Source: JBLNDJ01 sp050261515 | Lineage (GTDB): Bacteria; Acidobacteriota; Terriglobia; Bryobacterales; Bryobacteraceae | Assembly: GCA_050261515.1 (NCBI GenBank) | Contig: JBLNDJ010000042.1 | Location: 134,811-198,810 of the forward strand | DNA: 64,000 nucleotides | Direction: 5' to 3' | Notes under the pieces: model-generated | The model's database searches: none | What the model was told of the DNA's origin: nothing | The model's input: only the letters and a program-made list of their open reading frames with translations | Position numbers and translations under genes: made by a program | Shown: positions 47,603-57,079 of the stretch, piece after piece | How positions within the stretch are numbered: the stretch's first letter is position 1 | Layout: every line of letters begins with the position of its first letter

Positions 47603-48799
47603 GTGCTCCCTGCGCTGCTGATCTTCTTGCTTACATACCTCGTGCTGGCCGTGGGCGGGCTGCCGGGGTTTCGGATCGACCGGACGGGGGCGGCGATCAT
47701 CGGGGCCGCGGCCATGATCGGGTTCAACGTGTTGTCGATCGAGGAGGCGTACGCGGCCATCGATCACGACACCATCATCTTGCTGTTCGGGATGATGATT
47801 GTCGTCGCGAATCTGCGGCTGTCGGGGTTCTTTCGCGCGGTCGCGGTCCGGGTGGTGGAGCATGCACACCGGCCGATCGTGCTGCTCGCCTTGATGGTCT
47901 TCGTCTCGGGATTCTTCTCGGCGCTGTTCGTCAACGACACGATGTGCCTGGTGCTGACGCCGCTGGTGCTCGAGATCTGCGCGACGCTCAAGCGGAACCC
48001 GGTGCCGTTTCTGCTGGCGGTGGCGATGGGAGCGAACGTGGGGAGCGCGGCCACGATCACGGGCAACCCGCAGAACATGATGATCGGGTCGTTTTCGCGC
48101 ATCCCTTACGGGGAGTTCGCGCGGGCTCTCGCGCCGGCCGCGGCCATCGGGCTGGCGCTTACGGTGGCGGTGATCGCACTCGCTTACTGGAAAGAATTTC
48201 GCGCCGAGGAGCGGGTCGAGATCGCGCATCCGAGGGCTCGCGTGAATGGCGTCCTGATGGCGAAGTCGATCGCGGTCGCGGCGGGCATGCTGGTCTTTTT
48301 CTTTCTCGGATGGCCCGTGGCGGAGATCGCGCTGCTGGCCGGGGCGCTGCTGCTGGTGACGCGCCGCGTGAAGCCGGAGAAGGTCTATCACGAGATCGAC
48401 TGGCAGTTGCTGGTGATGTTCGTGGGCCTGTTCATCGTGGTGGCGGGGATGGAGAAGGCGTTCTCCCAAGACCTGTTCGCGTTCGCCTCGCGCTTCCAGC
48501 TTGGGCGCGTGGGGGTGCTGAGCGCGGCGTCGGCGGCGCTGTCGAACATCGTCAGCAACGTTCCGGCCGTGCTGGTGTTCAAGCCGCTGATCCCGCATTT
48601 GCCGGACGCGAGGCGGGCTTGGCTTGCGCTGGCGATGTCCTCGACGTTCGCCGGGAACCTGACGCTGCTCGGGTCGGTGGCGAACCTGATCGTGGTCGAG
48701 CGGGCGCGGCGCGAAGCTTCGATCGGGTTCTGGGAGTATTTCAAGGTTGGCGCACCGCTGACGGTGCTGACAATTCTGGCGGGGGTGTGGTTGTTGTAG
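47603..48799 (+). CDS. SLC13/ArsB-type anion transporter
   Basis: A 398-residue membrane protein from GTG at 47603, about ten or eleven helices. Ion-transporter-superfamily hallmarks are the two hairpin motifs FVNDTMCLVLTPLVLEI / ITGNPQNMMIGSFSRIPYGEF and, in the second half, SNIVSNVPAVLVFKPLIP / FAGNLTLLGSVANLIVVE. This fits the SLC13/CitMHS/ArsB class, importing or exporting organic acids, sulfate or arsenite; which one is not visible. A broken copy of its first part lies 1.4 kb upstream. The following proline dehydrogenase gene is 109 bases downstream and separate. Confidence 0.88.
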   Translation: MLPALLIFLLTYLVLAVGGLPGFRIDRTGAAIIGAAAMIGFNVLSIEEAYAAIDHDTIILLFGMMIVVANLRLSGFFRAVAVRVVEHAHRPIVLLALMVFVSGFFSALFVNDTMCLVLTPLVLEICATLKRNPVPFLLAVAMGANVGSAATITGNPQNMMIGSFSRIPYGEFARALAPAAAIGLALTVAVIALAYWKEFRAEERVEIAHPRARVNGVLMAKSIAVAAGMLVFFFLGWPVAEIALLAGALLLVTRRVKPEKVYHEIDWQLLVMFVGLFIVVAGMEKAFSQDLFAFASRFQLGRVGVLSAASAALSNIVSNVPAVLVFKPLIPHLPDARRAWLALAMSSTFAGNLTLLGSVANLIVVERARREASIGFWEYFKVGAPLTVLTILAGVWLL

Positions 48800-48908
48800 A
48801 GTTGCTGGTGAGAGGGATAGCCGGATGAAGCTGAGCGGTGCGTTGTTGCCAATGCTCGCCGGGAAGAGGGGCGTGGGCGTGTACGGTCTCGAACTGTAGC
48901 CTGGCGCG

Positions 48909-49811
48909 ATGCTTCGCAGTTCGCTCCTGTACCTTTCCGGCCTGAAGGGCCTGCGGCGGTGGATGGAGACGGCGCCGGCTGCCGCGCGTTTCACGTCGCG
49001 CTTCGTCGCGGGAGTGAAGCTGGAGGACGCTCTCGCCGTCGCGGAGCGGCTGGCCGGCGAGGGAATTCTCGCAAGCCTCGATCATCTGGGCGAGAGCGTC
49101 ACCTCGCTCGAAGAAGCCGCGGCCTCGCGTGACAGCTACCTCGAATCGATCGGGCGGATTCGGGCGGACTCCACGGTTTCCATCAAGCTCACTCAGTTCG
49201 GCCTCGATCTTTCGACCGATGCCTGCCGAGCGAACGTGGAGCGCCTGGTCCGGGAAGCGGCGCGTTTGGGACGCATGGTCGAAATCGACATGGAGTCGAG
49301 CGCGTACGTGGACCGCACGCTCGCCATCGCGACGGCGATGCACGAATCCTACGGCAACGTGCGGGCGGTGATCCAGGCTTATCTCTACCGCAGCGAAAAG
49401 GACATCGAGCGGTTGTGCAAGCTGGGCATGCCGGTGCGCCTGTGCAAGGGCGCGTACAAGGAGCCGGGCACGGTCGCGTTTCAGCGCAAGCGGGACGTCG
49501 ATGCCGGCTACGCGCGGCTCATGAAGACGCTGCTCGAGCGGGGAACGTACCCGGGGCTGGCGACGCATGATGCGCGCATCATCGGAGAAGCGCATCGCTT
49601 CACGCGCGAGCGCGGGATTCCGCCGGACCGCTACGAATTCCAGATGCTCTACGGGATCCGGCGCGACCTGGCTCGGCGCTTCGTGCGCGAGGGCTGCCGT
49701 ATACGGCTGTATGTGCCCTACGGAGCCGCGTGGTATCCGTACTTCATGCGGCGGCTGGCGGAGCGTCCGGCGAACGTGGTGTTTTTGGCACGAAACGTTC
49801 TGAAAGGGTAG
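48909..49811 (+). CDS. Proline dehydrogenase
   Basis: A 300-residue FAD enzyme of the monofunctional ProDH type. Conserved strand ends of the barrel are visible: SIKLTQFGLD, VEIDMESSAYVDRTL, VIQAYLYRSEKDIE, VRLCKGAYKEPGTVAF, LATHDARIIGEAH and FQMLYGIRRDL, with RLYVPYGAAWYPYFMRRLAERP at the end, the substrate Arg pair. It oxidises proline to pyrroline-5-carboxylate and passes electrons to quinone. The expected pyrroline-5-carboxylate dehydrogenase is not adjacent. Confidence 0.92.
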   Translation: MLRSSLLYLSGLKGLRRWMETAPAAARFTSRFVAGVKLEDALAVAERLAGEGILASLDHLGESVTSLEEAAASRDSYLESIGRIRADSTVSIKLTQFGLDLSTDACRANVERLVREAARLGRMVEIDMESSAYVDRTLAIATAMHESYGNVRAVIQAYLYRSEKDIERLCKLGMPVRLCKGAYKEPGTVAFQRKRDVDAGYARLMKTLLERGTYPGLATHDARIIGEAHRFTRERGIPPDRYEFQMLYGIRRDLARRFVREGCRIRLYVPYGAAWYPYFMRRLAERPANVVFLARNVLKG

Positions 49812-49857
49812 CGCAGATAGATAGCAACTATCGGCCCCCCAGGGCAGTCTTACCAGT

Positions 49858-50289
49858 ATGAGATATTGGGGCTTGCTAGCGGCCAAGCTGGCAGCCGCCG
49901 GGGGGCTTCTGTATGCCCTCTGGCTGGGGATCACCGCGTTGCTGCCGGCCCCGCATCTGTATCGCAATCAATTCTTTGGGTACGACCTCTCGTGGACGTT
50001 TGCCGCCGGATTGCTGTTTTTGATCGGCTGCGGCCTCGGGTATCTCGCCATCCTCGATCAGCGCTACCGCTGCCGTGTCTGCGCGCGGCGTTTGCGCATG
50101 CCCATCGTGACCGGCTCCTGGGGCCAGATGCTGCTGAGCGGCAGGCCGCGGATCGAATACATATGTCCGTTCGGCCATGGAACCCTGAAGGTGGAACAGC
50201 TTCAGCTCGCAGGACTTGAGTCCCCCGACTGGAAACAAAATGAAGACATCTGGACCGAACTGCTTTCCGTCGAAGAGAGCGAGCGGTAG
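49858..50289 (+). CDS. Membrane protein with zinc-ribbon-like motif, unknown function
   Basis: A 143-residue protein with two membrane helices (AAAGGLLYALWLGITALL; TFAAGLLFLIGCGLGYLAIL) and then a cytoplasmic part with CRVCARRLRMPI and a later Cys-containing ICPFGHG, which together could form a zinc site. I do not recognise the family. It ends 32 bases before the penicillin-binding protein gene on the same strand, so it may be co-transcribed with it and take part in envelope synthesis; this is a guess from position. Confidence 0.6.
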   Translation: MRYWGLLAAKLAAAGGLLYALWLGITALLPAPHLYRNQFFGYDLSWTFAAGLLFLIGCGLGYLAILDQRYRCRVCARRLRMPIVTGSWGQMLLSGRPRIEYICPFGHGTLKVEQLQLAGLESPDWKQNEDIWTELLSVEESER

Positions 50290-50321
50290 GTTCGCTCCGG
50301 TCGTGAGAGAATAGACTGAGA

Positions 50322-52859
50322 GTGGCAGTCAGGATTCAGGTACCGCGTAAGGCCCGCTGTGCACGTGTGTTTTTGACTCCGGCGGGGCGCATTGCGATCG
50401 GCGCGGCCGCCGTGCTGACGCTGATCTTGTTGATCACCTTCACCATGGCCTATGTGCGCTATTCGCGCATCATCGACCGCAAGCTGGCCGGCAACGGCCC
50501 CTTCCAGGCTACATCGATGGTGTTCGCCGCACCGCGCGTGGTGGCGGTGGGCGACGAGATCACATCCGACGAGATCGTCGCGCAGCTTCGCGCGAGCGGC
50601 TATGGGGAGACCAGCGGAGCGCGTATGGGCTGGTTCCACCTGCGTCCGGACGGCGCTGTAGAGATTTTCCCCGGGCCGGACTCCTATTTCGATGATGAGG
50701 CGGGAGTTATCAAGTTTTCGGGTAAGCGCGTTTCCCAGATTATCTCGCTCCGGGACAACACCGAGCGCGTGCAATACCTGCTCGAGCCCGAACTGATTAC
50801 GAACCTTTCGGACCGGAGCCGCGAGAAGCGCCGCCTGGTCAAGTACAAAGACATCCCCAAGGTGCTGGTTGACGCGGTGGTTTCGGCCGAAGACAAACGC
50901 TTCTTCCAGCACGCCGGTTTCGACCCTCTGCGGGTCATCAAGGTGGCGTTCCTCGACCTGAAGGAAGGAAAGATCCGCGCGGGCGCTTCGACCCTGAGCA
51001 TGCAGCTGGCGCGCCTGTTCTGGCTCACGCCGAGCCGGACGTTCAAGCGCAAGGCCGAAGAGGTCATGATCACGTTTCAGCTCGAGCAGAAGCTGAGCAA
51101 GGAACAGATCTTCGAGTTCTATGCGAACCAGGTTCCGCTTGGGCAGCGCGGCAGCTTCGCGATCCACGGGTTCGGGGAGGCTGCGCACGCGTTCTTCGGC
51201 AAGGACATCGGCGAGTTGACGCTGCCCGAGGCCGCGACGCTCGCCGGGCTGATCCAGCAGCCGAGCCGGCTCAATCCGTACCGGCATCCGCAGGCGGCGC
51301 GCGACCGCCGCAACATTGTGCTCGGGATGATGAAGGAGAACGGGTACATCTCGGAGCTGCAATACAGGGCGGCCATCGCCGAGCCGCTGGCCGTGGCGCC
51401 GGCGGCGATGGAATCGACCGAAGCCCCGTATTTCGTCGATCTGGTGAACGACGAATTGCAAAGCGAGTTCGGCGATTACGATTTCCAGAGCAGCAGCTAC
51501 CGGGTGTACACGTCGCTCGACCTGAACCTCCAGCACGCGGCGGCCGAGGCCGTGCGCATTGGCATGGCGGAAGTGGATAAGCGGCTGGCGCGGCGGCGTT
51601 GGCCGGCGGGCGTGAAACCGCCGCAGGCGCAGTGCGCGCTGGTGGCGATCGATCCCGAGACCGGGCAGGTGAAGGCGCTGCTCGGAGGCCGCGATTACGG
51701 CGTGAGCCAGTTGAACCGCGCACTTGCCAAGCGCCAGCCGGGTTCGTCGTTCAAGCCGTTCGTGTACGCTGCCGCGCTGAACACCGCGCTCGGCGGCGGG
51801 ACGAACGTCATCACCCCGGTGACGAAGTTCGAGGATGAGCCCACCACGTTCTGGTTCGACGACAAACCCTATTCGCCCGAGAACTTCAAGAAACAGTACA
51901 ACGGCGAGGTCACGCTGCGTTACGCCCTGGCGCATTCGCTGAACATCCCGACGGTGCGGATTGCCGAGATGGTCGGATACGATGCGGTCGAGTCTCTCGC
52001 CAAGCGCGCGGGGATGAACATCAATATCCGCGCGACGCCGGCGATCGCGCTCGGAGCATACGAGGTGACGCCGCTCGAGGTCGCGGCTTCCTATACGATC
52101 TTCGCCAACCAGGGCGTGTACGTGAAGCCGAGCTGGGTGAATTTGATCCGGGACCGGCAGGGCAACGTGCTGTTCCAGGCGACGCCGGATAAGCGGCAGG
52201 TGCTCGATCCGCGGGTCGCCTACATGATGGAGAGCCTGATGGAAGAGGTGCTCAGAACCGGCAGCGGCGCGGGCGTGCGGGCGCGCGGGTTCACGCTTCC
52301 GGCGGCGGGCAAGACCGGGACGTCGCACGACGGCTGGTTTGTCGGGTTCACGTCCCGGCTGATCTGCGCGGTGTGGGTCGGCTTCGACGACAACCGCCAG
52401 TTGAACCTGGAAGGCGCGCACTCGGCGCTGCCGATATGGACCGAGTTCATGAAGCGCGCGCACCAGTACCGCGAGTACCGCAACGTGCATGAGTTCGCGG
52501 CGCCGGACGGCATCGTGACGGTGGAAATCGATCCCCAGAGCGGGCAGCTCGCGACTCCGCAATGCCCTCTGACAAGGCCGGAGGTGTTCTTCTCGGGAAC
52601 GCAGCCGGTGGAGACCTGCGCGCTGCACGGCGGAACCGGCGGCACGCGCGTGGCGTCGTGGGAATCGGCGCCGCCGTTGCAGCCGTCCGGGTCGGGCGCG
52701 CCCGTGGCGGCGAGCCCGCAATTCGCTAAGCCGCGGCTTGCGCCGCCTCCGAACGCGGTTGAGAAGCGGCCGCCCGAGCAGGGCAAGGCCGAGGAAAAGA
52801 AGGAAGACGACAAGAAGAAGGGCGGCCTGCTGCACCGCATCTGGGGCGTGTTCAAATAG
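50322..52859 (+). CDS. Bifunctional penicillin-binding protein (class A, PBP1B-like)
   Basis: An 845-residue envelope enzyme from a GTG start. Order: cytoplasmic basic tail, membrane helix (about 24-44), a UB2H-like segment (TSMVFAAPRVVAVGDEITSDEIVAQL), the glycosyltransferase 51 domain (VSAEDKRFFQHAGFDPLR with the catalytic Glu; AGASTLSMQLARLFW), and the transpeptidase domain with RQPGSSFKPFVYA (SxxK nucleophile), HSLNIP (SxN) and KTGTSHDGWF (KTG). The UB2H-like piece suggests PBP1B. The Lys/Glu-rich tail (KAEEKKEDDKKKGG) is a disordered extension. It polymerises and crosslinks peptidoglycan. Two TPR genes follow closely. Confidence 0.93.
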   Translation: MAVRIQVPRKARCARVFLTPAGRIAIGAAAVLTLILLITFTMAYVRYSRIIDRKLAGNGPFQATSMVFAAPRVVAVGDEITSDEIVAQLRASGYGETSGARMGWFHLRPDGAVEIFPGPDSYFDDEAGVIKFSGKRVSQIISLRDNTERVQYLLEPELITNLSDRSREKRRLVKYKDIPKVLVDAVVSAEDKRFFQHAGFDPLRVIKVAFLDLKEGKIRAGASTLSMQLARLFWLTPSRTFKRKAEEVMITFQLEQKLSKEQIFEFYANQVPLGQRGSFAIHGFGEAAHAFFGKDIGELTLPEAATLAGLIQQPSRLNPYRHPQAARDRRNIVLGMMKENGYISELQYRAAIAEPLAVAPAAMESTEAPYFVDLVNDELQSEFGDYDFQSSSYRVYTSLDLNLQHAAAEAVRIGMAEVDKRLARRRWPAGVKPPQAQCALVAIDPETGQVKALLGGRDYGVSQLNRALAKRQPGSSFKPFVYAAALNTALGGGTNVITPVTKFEDEPTTFWFDDKPYSPENFKKQYNGEVTLRYALAHSLNIPTVRIAEMVGYDAVESLAKRAGMNINIRATPAIALGAYEVTPLEVAASYTIFANQGVYVKPSWVNLIRDRQGNVLFQATPDKRQVLDPRVAYMMESLMEEVLRTGSGAGVRARGFTLPAAGKTGTSHDGWFVGFTSRLICAVWVGFDDNRQLNLEGAHSALPIWTEFMKRAHQYREYRNVHEFAAPDGIVTVEIDPQSGQLATPQCPLTRPEVFFSGTQPVETCALHGGTGGTRVASWESAPPLQPSGSGAPVAASPQFAKPRLAPPPNAVEKRPPEQGKAEEKKEDDKKKGGLLHRIWGVFK

Positions 52860-52919
52860 GGCTGCTTCACCGCCCGGCCGATTCGCGGGTGTGCTTAAAT
52901 AGCTGCCTAGGAGGGCCTT

Positions 52920-53720
52920 ATGCGAAAAAGCAGGTCTCTTCTCATTGCGCTCGCACCCATTCTTGCCTTCGCTCTCGATTTTCAGGCCGAAAAACCCGCG
53001 GCCAATCCTGCGGCGCCGGCACTGCCGGATGCGCCGCTCTCGATCCCTGCCGCCGAGCCCGTCAAGCCCGAGACGCTCACTCCTGAAAAACGCGCAGACA
53101 TTTTCATGGCCCGCAAAATGTATCGCGAGGCCATCGAGCAGTACCGTGAGATGCCGCAGGATGCGGTGATCCTCAACAAAATCGGCATCGCCTATCACCA
53201 GATGATGGATTTGCAAACGGCCCGGCGTTATTACGAGCGGGCCATCAAGGCGAATCCGAAGTACTCGGAAGCCGTGAACAATCTCGGCACCGTTTACTAC
53301 GCGAGGAAGAACTACGGACGCGCCGTTCGGCAGTATCAGAAGGCGCTGAAACTCACGCCGGCGTCGGCGTCGATTTACAGCAATCTCGGGACGGCGTACT
53401 TCGCGCGGAAGAAATACAAAGAAGCGTTCGAGGCCTACCAGGAGGCGCTGAAACTCGACCCGGAGGTCTTCGAGCACCGCAGCTCCTACGGCGTGCTGCT
53501 TCAGGAACGGACCGTCGAGGAGCGGTCGCGGTTCCATTTCTACCTGGCGAAGGTGTACGCGAAGTCGGGGATGAACGACCGCGCCCTGACCTACATACGC
53601 AAAGCGCTCGAAGAGGGCTTCAAGGAGAAGAACAAGTTTCTGGAAGACCCGGAATTCGCCGGATTGAAGGATAACGCGGAGTTCCAGCAGTTGATGGCGC
53701 AGGAACAGCGTGTGCTTTAA
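52920..53720 (+). CDS. Secreted TPR protein
   Basis: A 266-residue exported protein (signal MRKSRSLLIALAPILAFA). After a Pro-rich linker come at least four tetratricopeptide repeats: REAIEQYREMPQDAVILNKIGIAYHQM, ARRYYERAIKANPKYSEAVNNLG, AVRQYQKALKLTPASASIYSNLG and AFEAYQEALKLDPEVFEHRSSYG (read in parts). They form a protein-binding superhelix in the periplasm. It starts 60 bases after the penicillin-binding protein and overlaps the next TPR gene by 11 bases, so it may organise an envelope complex with them. Confidence 0.85.
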   Translation: MRKSRSLLIALAPILAFALDFQAEKPAANPAAPALPDAPLSIPAAEPVKPETLTPEKRADIFMARKMYREAIEQYREMPQDAVILNKIGIAYHQMMDLQTARRYYERAIKANPKYSEAVNNLGTVYYARKNYGRAVRQYQKALKLTPASASIYSNLGTAYFARKKYKEAFEAYQEALKLDPEVFEHRSSYGVLLQERTVEERSRFHFYLAKVYAKSGMNDRALTYIRKALEEGFKEKNKFLEDPEFAGLKDNAEFQQLMAQEQRVL

Positions 53721-55182
53721 GGCCGCGCGAATCGCGCTTGCGGCGGCGGCGCTGGCGGTGTGTCTTTCCTGCGGTCGCGAGGAACGGGGGCGCGCGGGGA
53801 TCGTGGCGATCCTGCCGTTCGAGAACCTGGCCGGCGACCCGCAACTGGACTGGATGGGGCGCGCGCTCGCCGATGCGGTCGGGCTGCAACTCGCCGGGAC
53901 GCCGCACTCGACGCCGCTCGTTGCGGGCGCGCTGCGCGAGGTGCCCGCGACCGGGGCGGCGCGGACTCTGCACGGCTACTTTTCGGCCGGGGGCGGGCAC
54001 CTGCGGGTGAACGCGGATCTCGAGGACGCCCGCACGGGCCGCGTCGTAAAGGCTATGTCGGCCCGAGGCGAACTGCTTGCGGCGGCGCGCGAGATCGCGC
54101 GCGCGATCGATCCCGAGGCACGCGAGCTTCCGACGAAAAGCCTCGGCGCGATGCGGTCGTACGCGGCCGGGGATTTCGAAGGCGCGGTCGCGGCCGATCC
54201 GAATTTCGGCGCGGCTTACCTGGGGTGGGCGCAGTCGCTGCTCGCGCGCGGCGAGCGTGCGCGCGCCGCCGAGGTGCTCGCCGCCGCGAACGGGAACGCG
54301 GCGCGCTTTCCCGCGCTCGAACGCAACCGGCTGGCGATGATCTCGGCGGTGGTCACCGGCGAGCGCGCCGCCGCGGCGCACGACTACAAGACAGCCGCGA
54401 AGTGGTACGAGCAAGCGCTTCGGGCGCAGCCCGGCGACGTTACGCTTCTCAATCAATTGGGTTATATGCGCGCCTGGGCGGGCGACCTGGCGGGCGCAGT
54501 CGAGGCGCTGTCGCAGTACCGCGCTCTGCGGCCGAATGAAGCGAATCCGATCGATTCGCTTGGCGACGCGCATTACTACCTGGGCCGCTTCGCCGAGGCC
54601 GGGAAGTTGTACCTGGAAGCGCATGCGAAGGATGCGTCGTTCCTCGGCGGAGGCGAGTTGTACAAGGCCGCCTGGGCGCGGCTGATGCAAGGGGATCTGG
54701 CCGGCGCGGACGAGCTTTTCGCTCGCTTTGTGAAGGCGCGCAAGGACGCCGCGTATCTGACGGCCCTCTGGGAGCACGCGACCGGGCGCAAACCCTTGCC
54801 GGGCGCGGTGCCGCCGGGCGAGGCTTACGCACGTCTGCTGGCGAGGGATTTCCAAGGCGCAATCGCGCCGCTCGAGCAGATCTACGCGGCGACGCTGCCG
54901 TCCTCGCCGAACTGGCCGGCGGTGCCCCTGGCGTGGGCGCTTTTCGAGACCGGCGCCTTCGACCGCGCCGCGCAGCTCGTGGCGGGAAATCCGGCGCCGG
55001 ATCCGGTGAATCCGCAACCTCTGTTGCCGATCAGCTTTCCGCGCGTGCTGTACCTGCGGGGCGCGCTTGCGGAGCGTGCGAACCGGCGCGACGAGGCGAA
55101 GCGGGCCTACGAGCTGTTTCTGCGTTACGCGGGGGAGATGCCTGAGCGCGAGCGCGCGCGGGCGGCGCTGGCGAGGCTCTAG
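53710..55182 (+). CDS. TPR lipoprotein
   Basis: A 490-residue protein from a GTG start overlapping the previous gene by 11 bases. The N-terminus ends in a lipobox-like CLSC (Cys21 acceptor), so it should be a lipoprotein. An Ala-rich domain (about 25-115; ILPFENLAGDPQLDWMGRALADAVGLQLAG) resembles the FlgO/TolB-N-like segment seen before TPR arrays in bacterial signalling proteins. TPR-like repeats (AVAADPNFGAAYLGWAQSLLARGERARAAEVL, then WYEQALRAQPGDVTLLNQLGYMRAW, read in parts) follow to the end. The role is unknown; it probably works with the preceding TPR protein. Confidence 0.8.
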   Translation: MCFKAARIALAAAALAVCLSCGREERGRAGIVAILPFENLAGDPQLDWMGRALADAVGLQLAGTPHSTPLVAGALREVPATGAARTLHGYFSAGGGHLRVNADLEDARTGRVVKAMSARGELLAAAREIARAIDPEARELPTKSLGAMRSYAAGDFEGAVAADPNFGAAYLGWAQSLLARGERARAAEVLAAANGNAARFPALERNRLAMISAVVTGERAAAAHDYKTAAKWYEQALRAQPGDVTLLNQLGYMRAWAGDLAGAVEALSQYRALRPNEANPIDSLGDAHYYLGRFAEAGKLYLEAHAKDASFLGGGELYKAAWARLMQGDLAGADELFARFVKARKDAAYLTALWEHATGRKPLPGAVPPGEAYARLLARDFQGAIAPLEQIYAATLPSSPNWPAVPLAWALFETGAFDRAAQLVAGNPAPDPVNPQPLLPISFPRVLYLRGALAERANRRDEAKRAYELFLRYAGEMPERERARAALARL

Positions 55183-55587
55183 TTACTCCCGGCCCTCGAC
55201 GCGATCGTAAACGTGCAGATCGTTCGTCGTGCCGAGCGAGGTGTTATAGAGGCTCTCGATGCCGAGCGCCTCACGCAGGTCTTCCTCGAAGTTGTGAAGC
55301 GCCGTGAGCTGCGAGGCGAGGGCGGGGGCTTTGCGCCGGCCCTCCACGCTCCAGAATTTCTGGAAGCCTCCGTCGACCAGCAGCGCGATCCGGCCGGCGA
55401 CGACCCATCCGGCGCAATCGATGTGCGGGGGCCGGCCTGGGATGCCGGTGACAATGGCGGCGCAATTGTCCTTGCTCACGCGCACGCTTCCGGGCGTTTC
55501 GGGGTCGATGCGGAAACCAGCCTGGCGAAGCGCGTCCAGGCGTTCGTCGAAAGTCGGCTCCTTGAGAGGAGTGCGGCGGAAGAACAT
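55183..55587 (-). CDS. Hypothetical protein
   Basis: From the ATG at 55587 the protein has 134 residues, soluble and acidic, with a Phe/Arg start (MFFRRTPLKEPTFDERLDAL) and WVVAGRIALLVDGGFQKFW in the middle. I do not recognise the family. It begins 31 bases from the glycerol kinase start (divergent) and stops at the end of the TPR lipoprotein gene, sharing no strand with either. A metabolic or control role next to glpK is conceivable but unsupported. Confidence 0.55.
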   Translation of the reverse strand: MFFRRTPLKEPTFDERLDALRQAGFRIDPETPGSVRVSKDNCAAIVTGIPGRPPHIDCAGWVVAGRIALLVDGGFQKFWSVEGRRKAPALASQLTALHNFEEDLREALGIESLYNTSLGTTNDLHVYDRVEGRE

Positions 55588-55618
55588 TGTTTTCAGTATA
55601 CGGTGGTATGCTGCTCTG

Positions 55619-57079
55619 GTGTTTATCCTCTCTCTCGACGAAGGCACGACGAGCGCGCGTGCTGCCCTGTATGACGAACGCGGCAGGCGGGTCGCGATGG
55701 AGTCGAGCGCGATCGAGAGCCGGTTCCCGCAGCCGGGGTGGGTCGAGCAGGATGCGGCGGAGATATGGACCGCACAGCTCGATGCGGCGCGGCGCGTGCT
55801 GGCGGGGCGGGCGGCTTCCGAAATTGCCGCGATCGGAATCACCAATCAGCGGGAAACCACGGTGGTCTGGGAACGCGCAACGGGAAAGCCCGTCGCTCCG
55901 GCGATTGTGTGGCAGTGCAGGCGGACGGCGGATTGGTGCGCGGAGCTTGCGGCCTCTCCGGCCGCCGCGGGGATCACGCGCAAAACCGGACTCGTCATCG
56001 ACGCCTATTTTTCCGCGAGCAAGGTCCGGTGGATTCTCGACCACGTGCCCGGCGCGCGTGCCCGCGCTCGCGATGGCGAACTTCTGTTCGGCAACATCGA
56101 CACGTGGCTGATCTGGAACCTGACGGGCGGGGCGGTGCATGCGACCGATGTCACGAACGCGTCGCGCACCATGCTCATGAATCTCGAGACCGGCGAGTGG
56201 GACCCGGAGCTGCTCGACATCTTCGACGTGCCTTGCGCCATGCTGCCGCGCATCGTGCCGTCGAGCGCGGTGGTGGGGGAGACGGCGCTGTTCGGCCGCG
56301 CGATTCCGATCGCGGGTGTCGCGGGCGACCAGCAGGCCGCGCTCGCGGGGCAGGCTTGTTTCCGCGCCGGGCTTTCGAAGAACACCTACGGCACAGGCTG
56401 CTTCGCTTTGATGCACACCGGCGGGCGGCGGCCTGTATCGCGGAACCGGCTGCTCGAGACACGCGCGGCTTCGGCCGGCGTCTTGGCCGAATTCGCCGTC
56501 GAGGGGAGCGTCTTCGTGGCGGGCGCGGCGGTCCAGTGGGTGCGGGACCAGATCGGGCTGATCGGAACGGCGGCGGAGTCGCAGGCGCTCGCGCTCTCGG
56601 TTCCGGATAACGGCGGCGTATATTTCGTTCCGGCGTTCGTCGGGCTGGGCGCTCCGCATTGGGACGCGGCGGCGCGCGGCATCATTACGGGGCTGACGCG
56701 CGGGGCCACGCGCGCACACATCGTGCGCGCCGCCCTCGAGAGCATCGCGTTTCAGACGCGCGAGCTGATCGATGCCATGCAAGCCGATTCGGGCGAGCGG
56801 CTGGCGGAGCTGCGCGTGGATGGAGGCGCGGCCGCGAACGATTTCCTCATGCAGTTCCAGGCCGACATTCTCGATTGCCGCATCGTACGGCCGGTGGATA
56901 CCGAGACCACGGCACTCGGCGCGGCATATCTGGCGGGGCTTGCGACGAAGTTCTGGAGCGGAGTGGATGAGCTTGAAGCGTTCTGGCGGGCTGAGAGGAC
57001 CTTCGAGCCGGCTATGAGCGCGCCGCGGCGCGACGCGCTCTTCGAGGGATGGAAAGCGGCCGTGCGGCGGGCGCGCTAG
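55619..57079 (+). CDS. glpK: Glycerol kinase
   Basis: A 486-residue FGGY kinase. The GTG at 55619 gives the expected N-terminus FILSLDEGTTSARAALYD, the ATP-binding phosphate loop. Other glycerol-kinase blocks are GITNQRETTVVWERATGKP, VWQCRRTADWC, IDTWLIWNLTGG, NASRTMLMNLETGEWDPELLDIF (in parts), AGVAGDQQAALAGQ and LRVDGGAAANDFLMQFQADIL. It makes glycerol-3-phosphate. No glpF or glpD is adjacent. Four bases overlap the convergent outer-membrane protein gene. Confidence 0.93.
   Translation: MFILSLDEGTTSARAALYDERGRRVAMESSAIESRFPQPGWVEQDAAEIWTAQLDAARRVLAGRAASEIAAIGITNQRETTVVWERATGKPVAPAIVWQCRRTADWCAELAASPAAAGITRKTGLVIDAYFSASKVRWILDHVPGARARARDGELLFGNIDTWLIWNLTGGAVHATDVTNASRTMLMNLETGEWDPELLDIFDVPCAMLPRIVPSSAVVGETALFGRAIPIAGVAGDQQAALAGQACFRAGLSKNTYGTGCFALMHTGGRRPVSRNRLLETRAASAGVLAEFAVEGSVFVAGAAVQWVRDQIGLIGTAAESQALALSVPDNGGVYFVPAFVGLGAPHWDAAARGIITGLTRGATRAHIVRAALESIAFQTRELIDAMQADSGERLAELRVDGGAAANDFLMQFQADILDCRIVRPVDTETTALGAAYLAGLATKFWSGVDELEAFWRAERTFEPAMSAPRRDALFEGWKAAVRRAR

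Noticed and set aside
48825..48899. 24-codon open frame between the anion transporter and proline dehydrogenase
   Set aside because: Too short, no ribosome site and no recognisable product.
50202..53537. 1111-codon open frame on the minus strand
   Set aside because: Runs antisense through the penicillin-binding and TPR genes; Arg/His-rich shadow.
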